Shown in pieces: positions 1 through 8,619 of a DNA stretch of 64,000 nt. This DNA is from Allomuricauda sp. GTDB taxonomy: Bacteria > Bacteroidota > Bacteroidia > Flavobacteriales > Flavobacteriaceae. Numbering within the stretch: the first letter of the stretch is position 1; the number at the start of each line of letters is the position of its first letter. The DNA is taken from positions 806,001-870,000 of the forward strand of contig NZ_JACESV010000001.1 in NCBI RefSeq assembly GCF_013911645.1, given 5' to 3'. The translations under genes were made by a program, and so were the position numbers. The notes under the pieces are model-generated. The model was not told the origin of the DNA, did not search any database, and saw only the letters and a list, made by a program, of their open reading frames with translations.

Positions 1-420
1 GTAGATGGCAGGGACGGACACCAAGTCGCCATCTATCAAGTGGAAAATAGATTGATTGCTTCCATGACCTTTGTTTTCCCCGATGGGCCTTTGACCGATG
101 CCGAAAGTATTGTACAGGAACAATTGGATGCATACAACAATAGGGATATCGAGGCTTTTGCCAATACTTATGCCAATACTATCGAGCTATATAATTTTCC
201 GCAATCGCTCAACCTAAAAGGTAAATCCAAACTTGCACAACAGTACGGTTCCTTTTTTGAAAATACACCGGATTTGCATTGTGAAATACAAAACAGAATC
301 GTAATCGGAAACAAGGTAATTGACCACGAATCCCTAACCATCAATGGAATGCTTGTAAAGGCCATTGCCATTTATGAAGTGGAAAATGGCGAAATTGCCA
401 AGGTTACATTCATCAAGTAA
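1..420 (+). CDS. SnoaL-like/NTF2-fold protein, 5' partial, probably tandem domains
   Basis: The reading frame is open from base 1, so the gene begins outside the window; the GTG at 40 offered by the ORF track is internal. The visible part holds one complete SnoaL-like (ketosteroid isomerase/NTF2 fold) domain, including a typical helix with LDAYNNRDIEAFANTYA and a C-terminal strand AIYEVENGEIAKVTF. The residues before it, AIYQVENRLIASMTF, repeat the last strand of that domain, so the full protein probably has two tandem SnoaL-like domains with the first one cut. Members of this fold are small hydrolases, isomerases or binding proteins; no substrate can be inferred here. It lies 25 bases upstream of the M28 peptidase on the same strand and may share its transcript. 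Confidence 0.7.
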   Translation, partial: VDGRDGHQVAIYQVENRLIASMTFVFPDGPLTDAESIVQEQLDAYNNRDIEAFANTYANTIELYNFPQSLNLKGKSKLAQQYGSFFENTPDLHCEIQNRIVIGNKVIDHESLTINGMLVKAIAIYEVENGEIAKVTFIK

Positions 421-445
421 TTTAAACTAACTAAACCTCATAAAG

Positions 446-1777
446 ATGAAAAAAATACTTACACTCCTAGTGTTCACAATCACATCCATTGGTTTTTCCC
501 AAACCGATACCCGGATGTACGACATCATCAATTCCGTATCGGCAGATCGTATTGAAAGTGATGTGACCACCCTTGTTAATTTTGGTACAAGGCACACTTT
601 GAGCGATACCGTTTCACAAACCCGAGGAATTGGTGCCGCAAGAAGATGGATCAAGTCGGAGTTCGACAAAATTTCTTCTAATTGTGGAGATTGTTTGGAA
701 GTGTTTTATCAAAAAAACCTGATTGAAGAAGGGGATAATGCCCGAATAGTAAAAGATGTTGAAGTTGTAAACGTAGTAGCGATTCAGCGTGGAACCAAGT
801 TTCCGAACCGCTTTATTATTATGAGCGGTGATATTGATTCACGCGTAAGCAATCCAACCAATTACACTTCCGATTCTCCTGGAGCCAACGATAATGCCAG
901 CGGTATGGCGGGCACCATTGAAGCTTCGCGCGTGCTCTCCAAGTATAAATTTGAAAGCAGCATTATTTACGTTGGTCTTTCGGGTGAAGAGCAAGGACTG
1001 TATGGTGGAAAAGGTTTAGCTGCTTATGCCAAGGAAAAAGGCTGGGATATTGTGGGTATCCTCAATAATGATATGATTGGGAACATCACCGGAGTGGACG
1101 GTGTGGTGAGCAATAGGGATTTCAGGATTTTCTCGGAACCCGTTCCACCTACCGAAACCGAACAAGAGCGAAGAGCTAGACGTTTTTACGGTGGCGAAGT
1201 AGATGGTATTTCACGCCAATTGGCCAGATACGTGTACAAAACCACAAAGACCTATATGCCCGAAATGAACCCCATGATGATTTACCGACTGGACAGATTT
1301 GGGCGCGGTGGCCACCACAGACCTTTTAATGATGCGGGATACGCGGGCATTCGAATTATGGAGGCCCATGAGAATTACACACAGCAGCATCAAGATATTC
1401 GTGTGGAAGACGGCATCGCCTATGGTGATGTGTTGGAGCACGTAAATTTTGAATATGCCAAAAAACTCACGGCGGTCAATGCCATTAACCTAGCTTCTAT
1501 TGCGTGGGCTCCGCCAGCTCCCGAGACCGTAGAAATTGGTGGTATTGTAGAACCTAGTGCCAAACTAAAATGGAGCAAGGTAGATGGGGCTGTTGGCTAT
1601 AAAATCTATTGGAGGGACACCACCTCCCCCACTTGGGACAACTACAAATATGTGGGCGATGTTAGCGAACACACTTTGGAAGGCGTGGTTATTGACAATT
1701 ACTTCTTTGGAGTGGCCGCTGTTGGTAAGGATGGGCACGAAAGCCCAGTGGTTTTCCCAAATAAAGTTTTCAGGTAG
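446..1777 (+). CDS. Secreted M28-family zinc metallopeptidase with C-terminal fibronectin III-like domain
   Basis: An exported aminopeptidase-like enzyme. Residues 1-19 form a signal peptide ending GFSQ. The M28 core follows, with ligand-like motifs GANDNASG (D149), SGEEQG (E181/E182), NNDM (D209) and a C-terminal His in MEAHENYTQQH (H308 or H315). The first M28 metal motif, usually H-x-D, reads G-D-I-D-S here (128-132), so Asp129 takes the place of the expected His. Residues from about 358 to the end form a fibronectin III-like module (LKWSKVDGAVGYKIYW) that probably aids surface or substrate attachment. Family members release N-terminal amino acids from peptides. The likely role is extracellular or periplasmic peptide degradation next to the M1 enzyme downstream. 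The family call is firm; the effect of the substituted ligand is unknown. Confidence 0.88.
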   Translation: MKKILTLLVFTITSIGFSQTDTRMYDIINSVSADRIESDVTTLVNFGTRHTLSDTVSQTRGIGAARRWIKSEFDKISSNCGDCLEVFYQKNLIEEGDNARIVKDVEVVNVVAIQRGTKFPNRFIIMSGDIDSRVSNPTNYTSDSPGANDNASGMAGTIEASRVLSKYKFESSIIYVGLSGEEQGLYGGKGLAAYAKEKGWDIVGILNNDMIGNITGVDGVVSNRDFRIFSEPVPPTETEQERRARRFYGGEVDGISRQLARYVYKTTKTYMPEMNPMMIYRLDRFGRGGHHRPFNDAGYAGIRIMEAHENYTQQHQDIRVEDGIAYGDVLEHVNFEYAKKLTAVNAINLASIAWAPPAPETVEIGGIVEPSAKLKWSKVDGAVGYKIYWRDTTSPTWDNYKYVGDVSEHTLEGVVIDNYFFGVAAVGKDGHESPVVFPNKVFR

Positions 1778-1813
1778 GGTGTTTGTTGTAATACATTCAA
1801 CGATTTAAATGTC

Positions 1814-1855
1814 ATTCCTGCTGACCCCTGAGCGTAGTCGAAGGGAAGCAGGAAT
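1814..1855. repeat. Intergenic inverted repeat with CTGAGCGTAGTCGAAGG core
   Basis: ATTCCTGCT and AGCAGGAAT form a perfect 9-bp stem around a core reading CCTGAGCGTAGTCGAAGGG. Related cores occur at about 30719, 39850 and, on the opposite strand, 21880-21915. It lies in the gap between the M28 and M1 genes and appears to be one copy of a dispersed non-coding repeat. Confidence 0.6.
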
Positions 1856-1970
1856 CCATCGAGTACGGAATGGCAAGTTTTCACAAAAAGAGGTATAGAA
1901 ACTGAATATACCGCGATGTAAGCATACGCCTGCAATTTAAACAGGGGCTATTTTTAACTAAACATAAAAT

Positions 1971-3581
1971 ATGAAGCAAAAATTTTTTCTAGTTTTCCTT
2001 TTGGGGCTGAGCATTGTATCTGCACAAAATTTTACTAAACAAGACACTTTAAGGGGCAGTATAACTCCAGAAAGGGAATGGTGGGATTTGAACTACTACC
2101 ACCTCAACGTGAAGGTGGAACCTTCCAATAAGTTTATCTCGGGGCACAATATTGTTCGGTACAAGGTTTTGGAAGCGGCCAAAATACTTCAAATTGACCT
2201 ACAAGAGCCCATGAAAATTGAATCTATCACACAAGACGGTAAAAAATTAAAATACACTTCTGTAGGAAACGCTCATTTCATCAAACTGAAGAAAAAACAG
2301 GTCCCCGGTGAATTCAACGAACTAAAAATAGCATACTCTGGGCATCCTAGAGAAGCGGTAAGAGCTCCATGGGACGGTGGGTTTTCATGGAAAGAAGATG
2401 CTAATGGCAACCCTTTTGTTGCTACATCGTGCCAAGGTTTGGGCGCCAGTGTTTGGTGGCCCAATAAAGACCACATGTACGACGAGGTGGACAGTATGCG
2501 CATTAGTGTCACCGTTCCCAAAGATCTTATGGATGTATCCAACGGACAATTGGAAAGCGTTGCCGACAAAGGCGATTTTAAAACCTATAACTGGGTGGTA
2601 AAGAATCCCATAAACAACTACGGTGTTAATGTTAATATTGGAAATTACAGGCACTTCAGCGAAAAATATGAAGGGGAAAACGGTCCTTTGCAACTGGATT
2701 ACTACGTCTTGCCCGAAAACTTGGAAAAAGCCAAAAAACAATTCGCCCAAACCCCAATGATGCTCAGAGCTTTTGAACATTGGTTTGGCCCCTACCCTTT
2801 TTACGAAGATGGCTTTAAATTGGTTGAAGTGCCTTATTTGGGCATGGAACACCAAAGTTCTGTTACCTATGGCAATAAATATGAAAATGGTTATTTGGGT
2901 CGGGATTTGTCGGGCACTGGTTGGGGCCTACAATTCGATTTTATCATTATCCACGAGGCAGGTCACGAATGGTTCGCCAACAACATTACCTACAAAGATA
3001 TTGCCGACATGTGGGTGCATGAAGGTTTTACGGCCTACTCCGAAAATCTGTACCTCGATTATCATTTTGGCAAAAAAGCATCTGCCGAGTACGTTATCGG
3101 AACCCGTAGCAACATCCAAAACGACATACCCATTATTGGGCCCTACGGAGTAAATCAAAAAGGTTCGGGGGATATGTATTACAAGGGTGCCAACATATTG
3201 CATACCCTGCGCCAATTGGTGGATGATGATGAAAAATGGCGTCAAATATTGCGAGGACTCAATAAAGATTTTTACCATCAAACGGTAACCACCAATCAAA
3301 TTGAAGATTATTTAAGTGAAAAATCGGATAAGGATCTATCCGCTTTCTTCAATCAATATTTGCGTACCACTATGATTCCTACCTTGGAATATAAACTTGA
3401 AGGAGAAACCATCAGTTTTAGGTATATGGACATTGTGGAGGGTTTTGATATGCCCATCAAAATAACTGTAGATGGTTCGGAAAAATGGATATTCCCTGAT
3501 GCTGAATGGCAAACAGAGGAACTAGAGGGGAGCAAGGTTGTTTTTGATGAAAATTTCTATATCGAAACGAAAAAAATCTAA
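1971..3581 (+). CDS. Secreted M1-family zinc aminopeptidase
   Basis: Signal peptide at residues 1-19 (MKQKFFLVFLLGLSIVSAQ). The gluzincin signature HEAGH is at 328-332 and the third zinc ligand Glu351 lies 18 residues further on in WVHEGFTAYSE, the classic HExxH-x18-E pattern. The exopeptidase motif GxMEN appears as GMEHQ at about 291-295. The N-terminal 200 residues are the beta-rich M1 domain. At 536 aa it lacks the large C-terminal helical domain of the longest aminopeptidase N proteins, as in other exported Bacteroidota M1 enzymes. Predicted to trim N-terminal residues from peptides in the periplasm or outside the cell, together with the M28 peptidase upstream. A strong convergent terminator follows the stop codon. 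Confidence 0.9.
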   Translation: MKQKFFLVFLLGLSIVSAQNFTKQDTLRGSITPEREWWDLNYYHLNVKVEPSNKFISGHNIVRYKVLEAAKILQIDLQEPMKIESITQDGKKLKYTSVGNAHFIKLKKKQVPGEFNELKIAYSGHPREAVRAPWDGGFSWKEDANGNPFVATSCQGLGASVWWPNKDHMYDEVDSMRISVTVPKDLMDVSNGQLESVADKGDFKTYNWVVKNPINNYGVNVNIGNYRHFSEKYEGENGPLQLDYYVLPENLEKAKKQFAQTPMMLRAFEHWFGPYPFYEDGFKLVEVPYLGMEHQSSVTYGNKYENGYLGRDLSGTGWGLQFDFIIIHEAGHEWFANNITYKDIADMWVHEGFTAYSENLYLDYHFGKKASAEYVIGTRSNIQNDIPIIGPYGVNQKGSGDMYYKGANILHTLRQLVDDDEKWRQILRGLNKDFYHQTVTTNQIEDYLSEKSDKDLSAFFNQYLRTTMIPTLEYKLEGETISFRYMDIVEGFDMPIKITVDGSEKWIFPDAEWQTEELEGSKVVFDENFYIETKKI

Positions 3582-3602
3582 TCCAAAAGACTTTGACAAA
3601 AC

Positions 3603-3634
3603 AAAAAGGCTCCGCATATTACGGAGCCTTTTTT
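3603..3634. terminator. Bidirectional intrinsic terminator
   Basis: AAAAAGGCTCCG pairs with CGGAGCCTTTTT around a 7-nt loop, with A/T tracts on both sides. It lies between the convergent M1 peptidase and ThuA/PQQ genes and can end transcription from either. Confidence 0.85.
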
Positions 3635-3652
3635 ATTTGATTTATCAGTTGT

Positions 3653-6600
3653 TTAATTAAACTGTACCTGTGTCAGTGCAAAAGGGCTTCCACCTTCACC
3701 TTCAGCTTTGTAGGTAAGGTATAGCTTAGGTTGTACTCCATCGGTTTTTTCAATGGGTATTATAATAGCTCCTCCTTGGCCACTGAGACCATCAGGATTA
3801 AGTTGTCCTGTTCCGAGGACTTCGCCATCAGGAGCTCCAGCCCTTAACTCCATGGTATAACCTATACTTGGAGGCTCTTGCCATCCAACAATGGCCATCA
3901 ATCTACTTACACCTGTCAAATCTGTGTTTTCTATTTTCAACCATCCTTCGGCAGCGTTCAAAAGTTGCAACTGCATTCCACCAAAGGCCATGGCCTGCAT
4001 ACCCTCCGTAGGCGTGCCCTCTGGAAAAGTCATGGTATTACTGGCCAAAACAACCGTTTTTGAGCCTGTTAATGGCAACGCTTCCGCTGTACCTTGGTCG
4101 GTATAACTGGCTGTTAGTAAAAATACTTCTCCCTTCTCCTTTGCCTCTGGCTTTACTGTACCGGTTAAAGGGAGTGATGGTTGCTTATTGCCGCCACCTG
4201 TCAAGGACTGAATATACTGGGTAATCTGTCTAGCTTCCATTTGAGTGACATTAGGGTGGGCTGGCATTACCACTTCGCCCCAGACACCGGAACCACCTCC
4301 AATAATTTTAGCCATTAAATAGTTGGTTGCACCTCGGTCGCCCTTGTACTTCTCCGAAACTTCAAGATAGTTTGGTCCAATCGACGCCTCTTTTTCCTTG
4401 TGGCATGATTTGCAGTCTAAACTCTGGGTTAACGCTTTGCCCATTACAGCACCAGATACTTGCTGGTGGCCCAAATTCATGTTCACCTCATCCATACCGG
4501 AACGGTATTCTACCGAAACATAAACATTATCCTCATCAACTTCGCTATCCGCATCCGAAACCGAAACCTTGTATCCGATTGGTTGTCCCGGAATGTAAAA
4601 TGATGAATTCGCCTGGTCCAATTCAATATCCACTACAGGTCGCTCATTACCCGCAACTATAGTTTGGTCAAGGCTCGAAACTTCCTCGCCTGCTGTATCT
4701 TTAGCTATCACACTAAGTTTATAGGAACCTGCATCTTTGTACGTATACGTTAAAGTGGGTTCCGTGGTCTCCTGGGTAGTTCCATCTCCCAAATCCCAAA
4801 CATAACTCATGCTATCGCCTTCCCGATCGTGGGCTTCAACAGTGGCTGTAACGGTAAGTGGCAGTGAACCGGAATCGGTATCCACTATAAAATTGTCTAC
4901 TACAGGGGCTCGGTTACCTCCATTGTATTCAATATAGCTCAAACCACTGTCCGGGTTTGCAGAGAACCAACCACTTCCGTATTCCAATAGGTAAACGCGT
5001 CCATCGGGACTCATTTCCATATCAATCAAATTGCTTAATTCGATGTCTGGGGCAAAAGGTTCCATTTTGTTTACAGAACCATCTTCAAAAAGATGAACGG
5101 CCATCATCCAACCTCTCATCCAGTCATAAATGATTACTTTTCCATTGTAATAAGACGGTAAACCTCCGCCATTAGGGTATAAATCTGACCAATACGTGGG
5201 TCCTGCCATAGCGTTTCTTCCTCCCGAACCTGTTTGGGGGAAATCCTGGCTTTCTCCATAATGATAGTATGCATATGCTGGTTGGGCAGGGGGCAATTCT
5301 TTTAAACCTGTATTGTTTTTGGAGTCGTTGATTGGTTTCTCCGGATCGAAAAACCTTCCGGATTCCCCTGTTTCATAATTATACTTGCTATAGGCAAAAT
5401 TATCTCCGATAAACATGGGCCAACCGTAATTTCCGGGCTCACGGGCCTGGTTCATTTCATCATATCCTCTTGGGCCACGGGTTTCGAGACTGTCAACTCG
5501 TGCATCAGGTCCCACATCGCCCCAATACAAATATCCACGTTTTAAATCAACCGAAATCCTGTATGGGTTACGGTGTCCCATGGTATAAATCTCTGGTCGT
5601 GTTTTTTCTGTACCTACAGGGAAAAGGTTGCCTTCAGGTATATCGTAACTTCCATCTTCGTTGACTTTAATTCTAAGTATTTTACCACGAAGATCGTTGG
5701 TATTTGCAGAAGTACGTCTAGCATCAAATTGTTCCTTGCCCGGTATATCGTTCAAGGGTGCATATCCACTATTTACATATTTGGCCTCTTTGTCATCAAA
5801 AGGTGTTGAATTGTCCCCTGTTGATAGATATAGATTCCCATCTGGTCCAAAAGCAATAGATCCTCCTGTATGGCAGCATATTTCACGTTGGCTGTCTAAC
5901 TCAAGAATTACTTGCTCGGAATCCATATCAAAATTCCCATCCTTAAACTTAAAACGCGAAAGTCGATTTATCCAATTGTCGCCTGATGGAGCATAATACA
6001 GGTAAATCCAATTATTTTCCGAAAAATTTGGGTCTTTTTGAAGCCCCATCAGCCCTTGTTCAGCATTTACCCCTGGTGTTTCCAGTGTTTTATGGTATAC
6101 ATCCAAAAAGGCAACTTGGCTGATTTCTTTGGTCTCATCGGAATACAACATTACTTCTCCCCTACGCTGTGCAATCAACACATCATTGTTTGGTAGCACG
6201 GTCATTTCCGTAGGTTCAAAAAATTGTCCCGTAGACAATGTTACTTTACTGAAGCGGTCGGTCTCGGGTGGTATTTGGGATGTTGCCTTGGCATAATCCA
6301 ATTCAAGGTTTTTACCAATGGCATAGTTAATACCTCCAAGAACATGTTTTAGAAAGAGTTCCTCGGTATAACTTTCGTCCGTATGTCCTGCTGCAGTGTA
6401 AAACGCACGGCCACCATCAAATTCGTGATACCAGGCCATTGGATGGTATTCACCGTTTTCACCACCTTCGTAGGTTGACTCGTCCACGGTCATCAAAACA
6501 TTGATGCCATCGTAAATATTTTTGTAGTTGTACAATTCATCGCTACGGTGCCATACGGAATCTGTAAAAAATTCTGTAGATGGATGGTTTTTATCTTTTA

Positions 6601-7036
6601 TGATAAAATCCGCCTCAGGTGTTCCTGCCGGATGGCTCAAGAATTGAGCACCGACCAATTTGTTGTACCAGCCCCAATCGTACTCGGTATCGGCCGCTGC
6701 GTGAATGCCCACATAGCCTCCCCCTGCTTGAATGTAACGCTCAAAAGCTGCTTCTTCACGTGCATTGAGTACATTTCCTGTTGTACTTAAAAACACGATT
6801 GCGGAATACTTGGCCAAATTTTCGTCGGTAAATAATTGGCCGTTTGTTGTAGTGTCAACAACAAAATTGTTCTCTTGGCCCAATCTTTCAAGAGCCGCGA
6901 TTCCTGATGGGATAGAAGCATGTTTAAATGCCATTGTTTTTGAAAAAACCAAAAGCTTGGGCGGCCCTTGGCGTTTTTTCTCACACCCAACAAGAACAAA
7001 AAGTAGGCATAACGCCCCTAAAATGTAATTCTTCAT
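3653..7036 (-). CDS. ThuA - PQQ-type sugar dehydrogenase - PKD - cytochrome c - CBM-like multidomain lipoprotein
   Basis: About 1127 aa from the chosen start. The track start at 7081 gives a hydrophilic extension; the ATG at 7036 puts a lipoprotein signal (MKNYILGALCLLFVLVGC) at the N-terminus. Domains in order: ThuA-like (about 25-240), six-bladed propeller of the soluble glucose/sorbosone dehydrogenase type (about 250-700, with LYLSTGDN and GHRNPYRISVD), PKD domain (about 705-785, YVWDLGDGT), class I cytochrome c with heme site CKSCH near 874 and a distal Met candidate in VVMPAHPN, and a C-terminal beta-sandwich resembling CBM6 (about 985-1127). Such proteins probably oxidise sugars or polyols at the cell surface and pass electrons through the attached heme; substrate and cofactor are inferred. 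The downstream MFS transporter may serve the same substrate. Confidence 0.85.
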   Translation of the reverse strand: MKNYILGALCLLFVLVGCEKKRQGPPKLLVFSKTMAFKHASIPSGIAALERLGQENNFVVDTTTNGQLFTDENLAKYSAIVFLSTTGNVLNAREEAAFERYIQAGGGYVGIHAAADTEYDWGWYNKLVGAQFLSHPAGTPEADFIIKDKNHPSTEFFTDSVWHRSDELYNYKNIYDGINVLMTVDESTYEGGENGEYHPMAWYHEFDGGRAFYTAAGHTDESYTEELFLKHVLGGINYAIGKNLELDYAKATSQIPPETDRFSKVTLSTGQFFEPTEMTVLPNNDVLIAQRRGEVMLYSDETKEISQVAFLDVYHKTLETPGVNAEQGLMGLQKDPNFSENNWIYLYYAPSGDNWINRLSRFKFKDGNFDMDSEQVILELDSQREICCHTGGSIAFGPDGNLYLSTGDNSTPFDDKEAKYVNSGYAPLNDIPGKEQFDARRTSANTNDLRGKILRIKVNEDGSYDIPEGNLFPVGTEKTRPEIYTMGHRNPYRISVDLKRGYLYWGDVGPDARVDSLETRGPRGYDEMNQAREPGNYGWPMFIGDNFAYSKYNYETGESGRFFDPEKPINDSKNNTGLKELPPAQPAYAYYHYGESQDFPQTGSGGRNAMAGPTYWSDLYPNGGGLPSYYNGKVIIYDWMRGWMMAVHLFEDGSVNKMEPFAPDIELSNLIDMEMSPDGRVYLLEYGSGWFSANPDSGLSYIEYNGGNRAPVVDNFIVDTDSGSLPLTVTATVEAHDREGDSMSYVWDLGDGTTQETTEPTLTYTYKDAGSYKLSVIAKDTAGEEVSSLDQTIVAGNERPVVDIELDQANSSFYIPGQPIGYKVSVSDADSEVDEDNVYVSVEYRSGMDEVNMNLGHQQVSGAVMGKALTQSLDCKSCHKEKEASIGPNYLEVSEKYKGDRGATNYLMAKIIGGGSGVWGEVVMPAHPNVTQMEARQITQYIQSLTGGGNKQPSLPLTGTVKPEAKEKGEVFLLTASYTDQGTAEALPLTGSKTVVLASNTMTFPEGTPTEGMQAMAFGGMQLQLLNAAEGWLKIENTDLTGVSRLMAIVGWQEPPSIGYTMELRAGAPDGEVLGTGQLNPDGLSGQGGAIIIPIEKTDGVQPKLYLTYKAEGEGGSPFALTQVQFN

Positions 7037-7259
7037 GTGCATTAATAATTGTTGTAAAATCTTAAAGTTTAGTTTTGGCAATTAGCTAATAGCTAACTAT
7101 GTGGCAATATAATTACTATTTTGGTGAAAACCGGCCTCTATTGTCTCAAATTGTAAAAATAAACGGATTCGTTGTAATTCAACGATATTATAACTCTGTT
7201 TCAATTGGTTTATCATGCCTTTTTACAAATTGAGGCACCACTTCCATAAATAGTCTTCA

Positions 7260-8543
7260 TTATTTGTCCCTACCGTACTTTTTGTGATAAATCCATGCTG
7301 CTACTCCCCCAACAAATGCAAAAGCGCTCAACATCCAGAATACATTTTGGTGTCCCAATTCCTCTCCGGGGTGTGCATCCAGCAGCATACCGTAGGCCGG
7401 ACCCGCAAAGACATCGGGGGTATAGCCGATCAAAGAGATGAGTCCGACAGCGGTTCCCGTTAATGCCAATGGTATTTTACCAACGTGCATTACTCCAAAA
7501 TACAGGGCCCGTATGCCATAAACCCCTGCCGCAATAACAACTACCGATATAAAAAACAAGAGTGTGGTTGTTGGGGCTATCACGCCACTGACAAAGAGCA
7601 ATCCTCCAATCAATGCCAAAACAAAGCTTACCACTAACAGCCATGTAATTTTCAATCTATCCGCTATCAAACCAAAAAGAATGCCTGTGGTAGGACGTAG
7701 AAATTGTAGCAGGGTTCCCACTTTGGCGGAATCCACTTGATTGTACAACATGACTTCTTCGGTATATTGCGAGATGATATCCGTAATCTTGTAACCTACA
7801 TAACCACACAGTATAATTACCATGAGCAACCAAACCGAAGGTAATTTAAGCACTTGTTTTATATCTTTCCAAGAAATGCGTTCGAGAATGATTTTCTGAT
7901 CACTTTCTGTGGTTTTCATGAAAAACCACACTAAAACCCCTACTAAAATAATAATGATGGAGGCTGTATATAGAACATAAGTGAACGCTTTTTTGCGGTC
8001 ATCAAGATTGGCAAGATCGGGAGACTCCGATAAAAAAAACGAAAAGACCACTACGCCCATCAAACTGAACAAGGCACCTGTTAGTCCTCGACCACCATCG
8101 AGAAAGCCAAAGGCTTTTCCTTGGGAATCGGTTCCTCCCCAAATTCTTGTGGCCTTGATCATGGGTGCCCAAAAAAGAAAAATAGTGGTAAAACCCCACC
8201 AACCGTATAATATTTGGAGTACCCAAAATGCTGGATAGTGAGCAAACACAAAGCCACCCAAAGCGGTCATCCATAAGGCAATGGCTATCAATTTTCGGGC
8301 TTGATATTTATCTGCCAAAGGTCCACCCAACACATAAGAAACCATAGCCACCAAACCGTACACCGAAAAGCAAAGCCCCAATTGAACATTGTCCAACTCC
8401 AAAACATCCAATACAGTGGGTCTAAAAACGCGCGGCAATACAAAAGGAAGGATAAAGATGGCCTCACCCGAAAGAATCAACAATAATAAATAGAACCAAC
8501 TTGGTTTTGTTTCGTTCAAAACTAGGATTTGGATAAAAGTCAC
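7260..8543 (-). CDS. MFS transporter
   Basis: A 427-aa membrane protein with about 12 hydrophobic segments and the MFS loop 2-3 motif in a form like GGPLADKYQARKL. Central segments (ALTGTAVGLISLIGYTPDVFAG) resemble sugar-acid or nucleoside-type MFS carriers of Bacteroidota, but the substrate cannot be read from sequence. It lies 223 bp upstream of the ThuA/PQQ dehydrogenase on the same strand, so it could import the same carbon compound or its oxidation product; this is inference. It is divergent from the amidohydrolase. Confidence 0.82.
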   Translation of the reverse strand: MTFIQILVLNETKPSWFYLLLLILSGEAIFILPFVLPRVFRPTVLDVLELDNVQLGLCFSVYGLVAMVSYVLGGPLADKYQARKLIAIALWMTALGGFVFAHYPAFWVLQILYGWWGFTTIFLFWAPMIKATRIWGGTDSQGKAFGFLDGGRGLTGALFSLMGVVVFSFFLSESPDLANLDDRKKAFTYVLYTASIIIILVGVLVWFFMKTTESDQKIILERISWKDIKQVLKLPSVWLLMVIILCGYVGYKITDIISQYTEEVMLYNQVDSAKVGTLLQFLRPTTGILFGLIADRLKITWLLVVSFVLALIGGLLFVSGVIAPTTTLLFFISVVVIAAGVYGIRALYFGVMHVGKIPLALTGTAVGLISLIGYTPDVFAGPAYGMLLDAHPGEELGHQNVFWMLSAFAFVGGVAAWIYHKKYGRDK

Positions 8544-8589
8544 TAAAAAAACCGGAAAAACCCAAAAGCATGAAGAATAAAAAATCGGG

Positions 8590-8597
8590 TATCTTTA
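8590..8597 (+). promoter_or_regulatory. Candidate -7 box TATCTTTA
   Basis: TATCTTTA lies 22 bases before the amidohydrolase ATG. It resembles the Bacteroidota -7 element TAnnTTTG, and similar TATCTT boxes stand 22-32 bases before other starts in this window (about 10089, 27345, 32137, 51952). No clear -33 TTG is seen. Confidence 0.3.
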
Positions 8598-8619
8598 AGG
8601 TTTCTAAAATCGATCCTAA

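Noticed and set aside
40-420. GTG at 40 as the true start of the SnoaL-like gene
   Set aside because: The frame is open upstream to base 1 and the upstream residues match the domain's final strand, so the gene is cut by the window edge.
2385-2855. 156-aa minus-strand ORF
   Set aside because: Antisense to the M1 peptidase, whose catalytic motifs are unambiguous.
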